Below, piece by piece: positions 42,627-49,489 of a DNA stretch of 64,000 nucleotides. The notes beneath the pieces were generated by a model that searched no databases, was not told where the DNA came from, and was given only the letters and a program-made list of their open reading frames with translations. Origin of the DNA: a virus; IMG/VR virus record IMGVR_UViG_3300037336_000053, positions 1-64,000 of that record. One strand, 5' to 3'. A program made the position numbers and the translations under genes. How positions within the stretch are numbered: position 1 is the first letter of the stretch; the number at the start of each line of letters is the position of its first letter.

Positions 42627-43336
42627 TTCGCTGCTACCTTTGCTTCTTGAAAATATTGTAACAGTTCAAATGTTTCTTGCCAGCGTTTTACAGGCTTTGC
42701 TACGTCTACTTCTAACGACAGCGGATAATCATTACCAGCAGGATCCATTCTATCACCAAAGAAGTAAAGTTTATCTTCAACTTCAAAGTCCTCAACAATT
42801 TGTGCTTTGTCCGCACCTAGTGGAGCAATATCAATACCAGTTTCGCCTCCTACCGTTGCTTGTAGTGTAGGAAATAATCCATTAAACTCTTGAGCAATAA
42901 TATTACGTTCGTCGAATAGAACATCATATATAACGTAATCTGCTCGTTGTTCTTTGTCAGCGCTACGTCCAACTATGCTAAAGTTAACAAGCCCAGGGCG
43001 ATGTTCGAAGTGTAATCCTGTACGAGTACAATAGGTACTTTCGGTTAGCTTATTAGATAACCATTCGTGTGCATCTTCGGGAAGTGTCCAATCATTAGTA
43101 TGAATATTCACACCTTTCTCCCAAACATCATTGCCGTTACAGTTATAAATCCTCATCACAGCATCACAAACATCAGGACCAACCTGTTCTAATGTTTTAG
43201 CATAGTCGCTACCTGTAACTAGATAAACTTCGTTTGCATAACAAAAGTCTATAAAGTATCCTTGAAACTCACTATTCATACCACTGCGACTTGGCGTTAA
43301 TGTTCCGTCAACATCAAATATAAACTTATTACCCAC
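42623..43336 (-). CDS. HAD-family phosphomannomutase-like protein (eukaryotic PMM type)
   Basis: A 237-residue HAD protein with FIFDVDGTLTPSRSGM at residues 5-20 (two catalytic Asp), LVTGSDYAKT and FGDRMDPAGND (acidic metal site). GLVNFSIVGRSAD near residue 115 resembles the substrate-binding block of the alpha-phosphomannomutase (PMM2) type and not bacterial ManB. It would make mannose-1-phosphate or a related hexose-1-phosphate for a nucleotide sugar. It sits between a cytidylyltransferase-like and an epimerase gene. Confidence 0.72.
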   Translation of the reverse strand: MGNKFIFDVDGTLTPSRSGMNSEFQGYFIDFCYANEVYLVTGSDYAKTLEQVGPDVCDAVMRIYNCNGNDVWEKGVNIHTNDWTLPEDAHEWLSNKLTESTYCTRTGLHFEHRPGLVNFSIVGRSADKEQRADYVIYDVLFDERNIIAQEFNGLFPTLQATVGGETGIDIAPLGADKAQIVEDFEVEDKLYFFGDRMDPAGNDYPLSLEVDVAKPVKRWQETFELLQYFQEAKVAAK

Positions 43337-43739
43337 GATCAGCTACTCTCTTTCTTAAATCACTTGAACTAAAACGATGATCTCGTTTATTAAAGTATAA
43401 TTTAATATCTCTTTTACGGCAAATGTCTTTACCAGTAAAATCCTTATCTCTATACTCCTCTCCTAATATTCTAACATGAATATGATACATTGTCAAGATA
43501 TCTTCTAGGTCTTGTTCGGTGCCATAAGGAATAATTTCATTTACATATCCTACTGCTTTAAGTTGCGTATAGCGCTCGACAATAGTCTGTATAGGGGAAT
43601 TTTTATCTAGACGATCAACGCTAGGATCCACTTGTAATCCGCAGATCAAATAATCGCACTGTTCTTTTGCTTCACGTAACATTTGTACATGCCCGGCGTG
43701 AAGTAAATCAAAAGTTGATGCGGTGAAACCTACCTTCAT
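43329..43739 (-). CDS. Cytidylyltransferase-like protein (TagD/GCT type)
   Basis: A 136-residue nucleotidyltransferase with FTASTFDLLHAGHVQML (residues 5-21, HxGH motif), QVDPSVDRLDK near 36-46, and a C-terminal RFSSSDLRKRV in place of the RTxGISTT motif. It would activate a sugar phosphate or glycerol phosphate with CTP or ATP. It is coupled to the 35-residue gene upstream and the PMM-like gene downstream. Confidence 0.8.
   Translation of the reverse strand: MKVGFTASTFDLLHAGHVQMLREAKEQCDYLICGLQVDPSVDRLDKNSPIQTIVERYTQLKAVGYVNEIIPYGTEQDLEDILTMYHIHVRILGEEYRDKDFTGKDICRKRDIKLYFNKRDHRFSSSDLRKRVADRG
43468..43496 (-). promoter_or_regulatory. Possible internal sigma70 promoter (TTGACA-17-TAGAAT)
   Basis: A consensus -35 and near-consensus -10 lie inside the cytidylyltransferase gene, in the right direction to transcribe the PMM-like and epimerase genes. 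Being inside coding sequence, it may be chance. Confidence 0.35.
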
Positions 43740-43843
43740 TGCATCTGCTCCACTAGTCCTTTTAACATTTCGATTAGCTCTTCAATAGTATTTAGGTCCT
43801 GATCGCTCTCGGTATCAATTTCTATTTCTAATTTTATTTTCAT
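43736..43843 (-). CDS. 35-residue acidic protein downstream of polymerase
   Basis: A short frame (MKIKLEIEIDTESDQD..., ending MLKGLVEQMQ) with GGAG six bases ahead of its ATG. It starts two bases after the polymerase C-part stop and ends in an ATGA overlap with the cytidylyltransferase. The placement and ribosome site make it a likely real gene. Function unknown. Confidence 0.55.
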   Translation of the reverse strand: MKIKLEIEIDTESDQDLNTIEELIEMLKGLVEQMQ

Positions 43844-43844
43844 T

Positions 43845-44837
43845 TTAGTCTCCAAAGTCAAACAAACTATTGAACGTGTTATGACTCTTAGTATCCTCTA
43901 ATGGATAGTTAAGCACACCGATCAAATTATCTAACTTATTATCAATAATTGTTTCTGCCATTGCTGCATCATCAAACGGAAGTTCTTTAAACCATTCAGG
44001 CATACGCAGCTCGTCTGTCGGATAAGCAACACTAGTGTACCCTAATGGATTCTGCTTGAGCTTACAAACAATAACTTTCATACCATCAACAATCTCCTGC
44101 GAGTATTTGTCACCATTCATACGCTTGAGTGTATTCCAGTTAATACTTGCCCTAACGTGTCCAGGCATATTAGCCTTGCCGGCTTTTTCTTCTAAGCGAC
44201 GATAATGTCCAACTTTGTTTGCACGTTTCGGACTACCTTTCTCCCAACCTGGCCGTTCACTAAATGCTAAACGAAATTGAGTAATACGTTCTAGCACATC
44301 AGTTTGCGGCTTATCTGTAAGTACCATAAGCAACAGCTCGCTTAAAAACTCTTGCATAAACACAGGAGTATCACTTCTACGTAAGTCTAAGCCCATGGCT
44401 TTTACTTTACCAGCTTTACCGTCTACGTCACTGCGGAAACCTTCTGTATCAATTACTAGAGCTGCATAACGCTTCTTAGTAATAAACAATCCGCTTTCTG
44501 CAACAATTTCACGACCTGCTGCAATAACAACACTTCGACTCTTTGGGCAATGGAATGATTTTGCCATCATATCTGGGAAGGTTATATTAGCTGCTTCTGA
44601 TACTTGATCGTAAAGTGTAATAACATTCTCTTTAGTCCAAGGAATATTGCCTGCCTTAATTTCATTTTGTAAAGTAGGCCAAGCACTAAAGTAGACCGAA
44701 TCTGTGTTATGAACCAAATGTCCATTTGCAAAGAAAAACGGATCGTCTTCGGCAATGCTTATATCATATACGTACTGGTCGCCTGTGTTTGGTATCTTTT
44801 CTACGCTTGCTACTCGTTGTCTTATTACTTCAGCCAT
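43845..44837 (-). CDS. 43: DNA polymerase (gp43) C-terminal part preceded by split-intein C-half
   Basis: A 330-residue protein. Residues 1-44 are a C-intein: YVYDISIAEDDPFFFANGHLVHN matches splicing blocks F and G, ending in HN. Residue 45 (Thr) begins TDSVYF, the second half of polymerase motif C (YGD/TDS). The remaining 286 residues are the family B thumb region. With the N-extein of about 604 residues the spliced enzyme would be about 890 residues, close to T4 gp43. AAGGTG lies 7 bases before the ATG. It probably trans-splices with the product of the gene at 45835. Confidence 0.9.
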   Translation of the reverse strand: MAEVIRQRVASVEKIPNTGDQYVYDISIAEDDPFFFANGHLVHNTDSVYFSAWPTLQNEIKAGNIPWTKENVITLYDQVSEAANITFPDMMAKSFHCPKSRSVVIAAGREIVAESGLFITKKRYAALVIDTEGFRSDVDGKAGKVKAMGLDLRRSDTPVFMQEFLSELLLMVLTDKPQTDVLERITQFRLAFSERPGWEKGSPKRANKVGHYRRLEEKAGKANMPGHVRASINWNTLKRMNGDKYSQEIVDGMKVIVCKLKQNPLGYTSVAYPTDELRMPEWFKELPFDDAAMAETIIDNKLDNLIGVLNYPLEDTKSHNTFNSLFDFGD

Positions 44838-45769
44838 GTTATGCACCTTTGAATTATTGTTTTAGGATCAGCCAAATACTCTGACTCCCATATGATTAGT
44901 GTGTCTATGTTACGCTTATCTTTTAATGCTTGAATCTTCTTTGCATCTTTTTCCCATACGTGTCTTGCTAATAACTCAGATTGTGGATGATACCAGTTTT
45001 CAGCGTATTTGTTAGGATTGCAATGCCAGTAGTCGCCATTAAATTCTATTGCTTTGTCATTGTGTACAATGTCATAAAAGTTCGGCTTGTCATTTGCCCA
45101 AATGCAATATTGTTTCGTTTTGTAATAATAGCGCAATTCTTCTTCCAGTGCAGACATTATTTCATCAGCAAACTGCTTTTCTAAATTACTTGAATATTTT
45201 TCTGACTGTTTATAATTAGCAATTATATCTAGTGCTACTGCTTCATCACAGTTGTTTCTTTCCATTACTACATCTAGTGAGTGTGACTTTATTCTACACA
45301 CTTCATTGTACATGTCTGTACCAGTTGTAGTACCAAACTTTTCTATGAAATATTCCTTTGTGTTTGTGTATGCCTGTCTATCGCAATATGATTGCCATTT
45401 AATAGCACCTGTCACTTCACCGTGCCGTTCTATTAAGTTTTTTAATGTAACAGCTCTTGATTTATTATATTCATCAAAGTCGGCTTCGGTCCATCCATGT
45501 TTCTCTTGTTTGTATTGCAGCGTATTAGAATACGCTTGTTTTCTTTTATAATCATCCCATGCAGCTTGACCCTGCACTGTTCCGTATTTCTTTTGCATAT
45601 TAACCAGTGTGCAGGCTGTTGACTTAGCAAACTCATCGTCTACTAGTTTAGCATGGGGATATGCGATTTTGTATTCTTTACCGTTCTTAAACTTTCCAGT
45701 ACATTTATAAAAAAAATGTGTCCACTGTAATCTTTTTGCGACTGTGCCGCACTCTATACATTTTGGCAT
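44825..45769 (-). CDS. Vsr-like homing endonuclease inside the split polymerase intein
   Basis: A 314-residue protein. The N-terminus has Cys pairs (CIECGTVAKR), the middle holds repeated helical segments with AYSNTLQYKQEKHG and AYTNTKEYFIEKFG, and the C-terminal nuclease domain has NFYDIVHNDKAIEFNGDYWHCNP then a helix ending LIIWESEYL, as in very-short-patch-repair (EDxHD) endonucleases. This family was described as free-standing endonucleases located between halves of split inteins. It overlaps the C-part by 13 bases. It would cut intein-free polymerase alleles at motif C. Confidence 0.85.
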   Translation of the reverse strand: MPKCIECGTVAKRLQWTHFFYKCTGKFKNGKEYKIAYPHAKLVDDEFAKSTACTLVNMQKKYGTVQGQAAWDDYKRKQAYSNTLQYKQEKHGWTEADFDEYNKSRAVTLKNLIERHGEVTGAIKWQSYCDRQAYTNTKEYFIEKFGTTTGTDMYNEVCRIKSHSLDVVMERNNCDEAVALDIIANYKQSEKYSSNLEKQFADEIMSALEEELRYYYKTKQYCIWANDKPNFYDIVHNDKAIEFNGDYWHCNPNKYAENWYHPQSELLARHVWEKDAKKIQALKDKRNIDTLIIWESEYLADPKTIIQRCITWLK

Positions 45770-45808
45770 GACTATGGTGATACTCCTATCGTTGTATGCT
45801 TGCTATAC

Positions 45809-45816
45809 TTATTTAA
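45809..45816 (-). promoter_or_regulatory. Late-type motif TTAAATAA before the Vsr-like endonuclease
   Basis: TTAAATAA lies 40 bases upstream of the endonuclease ATG in the 65-base gap after the polymerase N-part. A TTGACT is nearby but lacks a good -10, so no sigma70 promoter is claimed. Confidence 0.3.
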
Positions 45817-45834
45817 CATCATAGTCAAAAAACC

Positions 45835-48006
45835 CTACTTAGCAAGAGTAATAACTAAATCATTTTCTTGTAAATCTGTTGCCTTTATTTCCAGTAAGAA
45901 CCCATCTCGGTCTATCATTAAACTGTGATCTTCTGTTACTGTAACCGACGTTCCGTCTTCCATTGTTACCTTGTATAATTGCTTAGAAGTTTTATGACGC
46001 ATAACATAGTTCATTTTAGAAATAGTAATTTTATCATTTAATGCATGGAATCCAAGTGTTGTAATGTCCGAGTCGTTAAACATTGCATATTCCTTTCCAC
46101 TAGGATGTAATACTTTATCCTCAACTGCATCAAACAAATCTTCAATTGCAATCATGCCATTTGATGTGTTAATCATCGAATCACCGGTAACGCTATCACC
46201 ATAGATAACAGCATCACCAACGTGATCGTAAACTCCAGTAATAACTTTATTAACTTCTGCACTCATATGCTTAACAATAGTACGACCAGTAAGTGTAGTT
46301 GACTGTCCAATACGCTTATCAAAGAAGCGGCAACCAGGGTTAAGAATAGCACCATACAAACTGTTAAGCAAAATCTTCTTAACTAGCTGACGTTTATCCC
46401 AATACTCAATCTCTGCCTTATTACCTGCATCCTTAGCTTTCTTCAGCTTTGCTTGTAACTCTTTACGTTCACCATACCAACGCTTTAGAATACCTGGAAT
46501 AACACCTTCAAACTCTTGTGTAAAGATTGTACCATTGCTACTAAGCATCCATGGATTATTACTGTCAAATACTAGTTTGTAAATCTCTGCTCCGCTCATT
46601 ACTTCAGACTGGCCGTTTTCAAACTCAATAGTAAGTGCAACATCTTTACGTTTGGCCATAACAGCATCGTATTCTTCTGTTGCAAAGCGACCTTCCCAAC
46701 TACCGGCGAAGCTCTGTTTCTTAAGACCCATGTCTTCTGCTACACGAGCTTCTGATATGTCTGGACGAATTTGTCCTACAAGAGTTTCTGGAGCCATATT
46801 TAACGCACGAATCACTGAAGGGTACAGTGAGTTCAAGTCCATTGACCCAATCCACTTGTGCAAGCCCTTCTTAGGGAACGCAACATATGCGCCAGCAGCT
46901 TGTGTATTTTCTTCGTCGTCTCTATTCTTACGATTAGGAACTTGCAAGCCCCTGTGATGCGCTTCGTTAATAATACCCTGTTCAGTAACAGCAACGGCAC
47001 CCATTGTAGTTTGAATAAGCACTGTATTCTCGTGTGCAATAGTATTGCTTAATTCAATAAAGCGCAGTTTCCTATCCAGCTTGTCCAGCAGCGCAGTATC
47101 TTGAATGTTATATTCAATAAACTTTTTAAAGTCATTGTTATAAAGTTGATCCAATGTACCTTCGTATGCTGTCTTGTTTTCACCTACTTCAATTTCACCA
47201 ATAGCATCTAGTCGATAGCTGTGGCGTTCTTCATAGGTATACTTACGATACAAGTTTAAACTGTCCAAGTGTACACGACCAATCAAGTCATATGTTTCGC
47301 TTTCTTTACCAAACTTTTCGTAAATGCGCTTCTTAGGCAACTGACCCCACAAGCAAAACCGTCTTGTGTCATCTTTACTTAATACACGAGCTACACGATT
47401 GACAGTGTAGGGAATATCATAGCCTTCGCTGTTCCAACCACTTATTACGTCGCTGTCTTCAATAATTGTTAAGAACGTGTCTAACATGTCCTTTTCTTTA
47501 GCAAACAGCATTACGTTAGGAATATCTTTAAGCAACTCAGTCGCAGCTTCCATTGTAAGTGTTTTAGGAGGCACTGCTAAACACACCATTGTTTCTAGCC
47601 ACTGCAAATAAACGGAGATAGACGTAATGCCCATAAACGGATCGCTAGGATCTGCAAAGCCGCGCTCTGGGTCAAAGTCTGTCTCAATGTCGAAAAATGC
47701 AATATTTAGTTTAGGTGCGTCTTGGTTAAGGTAGTTTTCACTTAGACACTGAAAGATTGGATTAATGTCGCTTTCAAACAGCGTTTTGTCTCGATTGATT
47801 GCAATTTCCTTGCGGAAGTCTTTTGTATTCTTAGATACAATACGACTCAACGGATCACCGTACACGCTCTTGTACTTGCCCTTTTGATCCTTATAGTAAA
47901 ATGTATATTTTACAGGTTGTTCACGGAATATTCTAGCTCCGTCTTTTCGTTCAACTATCTTGATCAGATCATGATCACGGTCGAAAAATGCGTCTACATA
48001 ACTCAA
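45835..48006 (-). CDS. 43: DNA polymerase (gp43) N-terminal part ending in split-intein N-half
   Basis: A 723-residue protein. Exonuclease motifs are FFDIETD (about 104-110), SGWNSEGYDIPY and YNIQDTALLD; polymerase motif A is DLNSLYPS and motif B is KKILLNSLYGA. At about residue 604 motif C is broken: IYGD is followed by SVTGDS, the first residues of an intein (Ser1). The next 119 residues are an N-intein with block B GTSVTVTEDHSLM and no endonuclease, ending at a stop. The start is a TTG with CAGGAGG at 8 bases, one of the best ribosome sites here. Confidence 0.93.
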   Translation of the reverse strand: MSYVDAFFDRDHDLIKIVERKDGARIFREQPVKYTFYYKDQKGKYKSVYGDPLSRIVSKNTKDFRKEIAINRDKTLFESDINPIFQCLSENYLNQDAPKLNIAFFDIETDFDPERGFADPSDPFMGITSISVYLQWLETMVCLAVPPKTLTMEAATELLKDIPNVMLFAKEKDMLDTFLTIIEDSDVISGWNSEGYDIPYTVNRVARVLSKDDTRRFCLWGQLPKKRIYEKFGKESETYDLIGRVHLDSLNLYRKYTYEERHSYRLDAIGEIEVGENKTAYEGTLDQLYNNDFKKFIEYNIQDTALLDKLDRKLRFIELSNTIAHENTVLIQTTMGAVAVTEQGIINEAHHRGLQVPNRKNRDDEENTQAAGAYVAFPKKGLHKWIGSMDLNSLYPSVIRALNMAPETLVGQIRPDISEARVAEDMGLKKQSFAGSWEGRFATEEYDAVMAKRKDVALTIEFENGQSEVMSGAEIYKLVFDSNNPWMLSSNGTIFTQEFEGVIPGILKRWYGERKELQAKLKKAKDAGNKAEIEYWDKRQLVKKILLNSLYGAILNPGCRFFDKRIGQSTTLTGRTIVKHMSAEVNKVITGVYDHVGDAVIYGDSVTGDSMINTSNGMIAIEDLFDAVEDKVLHPSGKEYAMFNDSDITTLGFHALNDKITISKMNYVMRHKTSKQLYKVTMEDGTSVTVTEDHSLMIDRDGFLLEIKATDLQENDLVITLAK

Positions 48007-48068
48007 TTAAATGCCTCCTGTTGCTTGTGGCCAACTAACCTTAAACCTGTTCTTAAAGTGAACGACTC

Positions 48069-48290
48069 TTATAATATTAAGCCTATAACATATATAGCAG
48101 TTAAGCCTATATTAAACCATAGGAGTGAATTTTCTTTCCATAAGTATCCGACTACAATCCATAGTGCATTACCTACAATAAAGAAGTAATGATGTAGATA
48201 TAGTTCAGGTACAAAACTGGCAAGGCAAGCTGCAATCAATACGATTACAGTGCTTACCCAAGCCAGCCACTGGTAAGGCTTTACCACCAT
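48069..48290 (-). CDS. Small membrane protein, 73 aa
   Basis: Two or three hydrophobic helices (WVSTVIVLIAACLASFV, FFIVGNALWIVVGYLW, WFNIGLTAIYVIGLIL). It overlaps the preceding membrane-protein gene by 10 bases. Size and topology would also suit a holin-like or superinfection protein; function unknown. Confidence 0.6.
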   Translation of the reverse strand: MVVKPYQWLAWVSTVIVLIAACLASFVPELYLHHYFFIVGNALWIVVGYLWKENSLLWFNIGLTAIYVIGLIL

Positions 48291-48562
48291 GTTGCTGCTA
48301 CTCCGTATCCAAATATGTTAACTATTGCAAAGTACCCTGTTAGTAGCATCACCCACGCTGCACCTCTACGTACTGCTGCATAGCATTGAGTAATACTACC
48401 AACAAAGAATCCTGGGTATACCATCATCATATTAGGATCTTTAGCATTAACCGCAAGAGTTAAACTTGCACCTACAGTAAAGATAAAACTTACAAGTTCA
48501 AAATAGAACGCAGTTTTGTCACTAGTATAACTGGATATCCAAAATTCTTTTATTTTCTGCAT
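48281..48562 (-). CDS. Small membrane protein, 93 aa
   Basis: A 93-residue protein with two or three hydrophobic segments (FELVSFIFTVGASLTLAV, YPGFFVGSITQCYAAV, WVMLLTGYFAIVNIFGYG). The start overlaps the dsbA stop (TAATG). Function unknown. Confidence 0.6.
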   Translation of the reverse strand: MQKIKEFWISSYTSDKTAFYFELVSFIFTVGASLTLAVNAKDPNMMMVYPGFFVGSITQCYAAVRRGAAWVMLLTGYFAIVNIFGYGVAATWW

Positions 48563-48822
48563 TACTTGTCAACACCGACTGTAGCAACAAGTGTTTCAAG
48601 GTCTTCAAAATAGTCTGCATGCTTTTCCCAGTCACGTTTCTGTGCAACTTTAATTGCTTTATTAATTAATGCTGGTTTGATGTTTAGTTCTTCTGCTACT
48701 GCTTTAACAGTATCTTTAAGACCTTCTTGTAAGTCTTCAATTTCTTGTAGCACTGTTACGCCTTCTTGAACAAGACGCTCAAGTTTTGCTTTTTCTTCTG
48801 CACCATAGGTACGATCACTCAT
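48562..48822 (-). CDS. dsbA: Double-stranded DNA-binding protein, T4 DsbA-like
   Basis: An 86-residue helical protein with a coiled N-terminal helix (EEKAKLERLVQEGVTVLQEIE) and KDTVKAVAEELNIKPALINKAIKVAQ at about 36-61, which I recognise as the conserved core of T4 DsbA. T4 DsbA binds double-stranded DNA at late promoters and modulates late transcription. The upstream promoter combines sigma70 boxes with a late-type octamer in the spacer, an interesting match to that role. The assignment is by recalled similarity. Confidence 0.75.
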   Translation of the reverse strand: MSDRTYGAEEKAKLERLVQEGVTVLQEIEDLQEGLKDTVKAVAEELNIKPALINKAIKVAQKRDWEKHADYFEDLETLVATVGVDK

Positions 48823-48855
48823 AGATTACTCCTAAATAAATGTTATTACTTGTTA

Positions 48856-48884
48856 AGTATACAGGATTATTTAGGCGTTGTCAA
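48856..48884 (-). promoter_or_regulatory. Sigma70-type promoter with embedded late motif (TTGACA-17-TATACT)
   Basis: A consensus -35, TATACT -10 and 17-base spacer lie 33 bases before the dsbA ATG, with TTAGGAG in between. The spacer contains CTAAATAA at the same position as in the folE promoter. The -35 region overlaps no coding sequence. Confidence 0.82.
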
Positions 48885-48888
48885 GTGT

Positions 48889-49488
48889 TTATTTTATAAA
48901 AGCGCCGATTCTGCCATGGACATCTGGATATTCACGATATGTGTATCCGTCGGGCGGTGTTGTGTCTTCGCCCTTCCAGACTGGAATAAAATGTTCAGTG
49001 TGTTCGTCGAAGTCTTCGTTGCGTCTAAGATGCACTTCGATTAGTTTGCCGCCTATAAATTCACAGTTGATCCATTTGTGTGGGTGAGATATAGAGTGCA
49101 ACATCTTGGGGAAAGGAATCACGTCATCTGTTCGAATCCATTCGTCCCAATGAGTAAATGTATCATCACTCTTTCGACCTTCTACACATAATTCTTGTGT
49201 ACCGTAAAAGTAGTCTATGCTGAGATGTCTACCTTCAAACCACTCACACCAGAAGTAACCGTAGGGCAAATTGCAAGTGTCTTTCTCAAGCCACATTTTT
49301 TCTGCACCCAGGCCTAGTCCCAGCATATTAACACAAGGGCGAACAATATAAAAGCCCGGATGCGGAACATCAAGACCCACTGGTCCACAGTTATATCGCA
49401 TTTTTCTACTTACAATTAGTTTGTCCATTACCCAAATTAAATCTGGGTCAATAGTCTGCCAAACAAAATCTTCGGCACTGTCTTCCAT
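48889..49488 (-). CDS. ATP-grasp-like hypothetical protein
   Basis: A 199-residue protein. YNCGPVGLDVP, GFYIVRPCVNMLGLGLGA, YFWCEWFEGRHLSIDYFYG and FIGGKLIEVHLRRNEDF follow the order of ATP-grasp strands, ending in a metal-binding E...N pattern. ATP-grasp enzymes ligate a carboxylate to an amine or thiol. The N-terminal lobe is short and I am not sure of the fold. It lies between the endolysin/virion cassette and the dsbA promoter. The substrate is unknown. Confidence 0.5.
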   Translation of the reverse strand: MEDSAEDFVWQTIDPDLIWVMDKLIVSRKMRYNCGPVGLDVPHPGFYIVRPCVNMLGLGLGAEKMWLEKDTCNLPYGYFWCEWFEGRHLSIDYFYGTQELCVEGRKSDDTFTHWDEWIRTDDVIPFPKMLHSISHPHKWINCEFIGGKLIEVHLRRNEDFDEHTEHFIPVWKGEDTTPPDGYTYREYPDVHGRIGAFIK

Positions 49489-49489
49489 A

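Noticed and set aside
45800-45834. Sigma70 promoter before the Vsr-like endonuclease
   Set aside because: TTGACT is present but the only -10 candidates are at wrong spacing or poor.
49110-49150. tRNA-like GTTCGAATCC sequence
   Set aside because: It is within a coding gene and no acceptor or anticodon stem can be formed around it. No tRNA was seen elsewhere.
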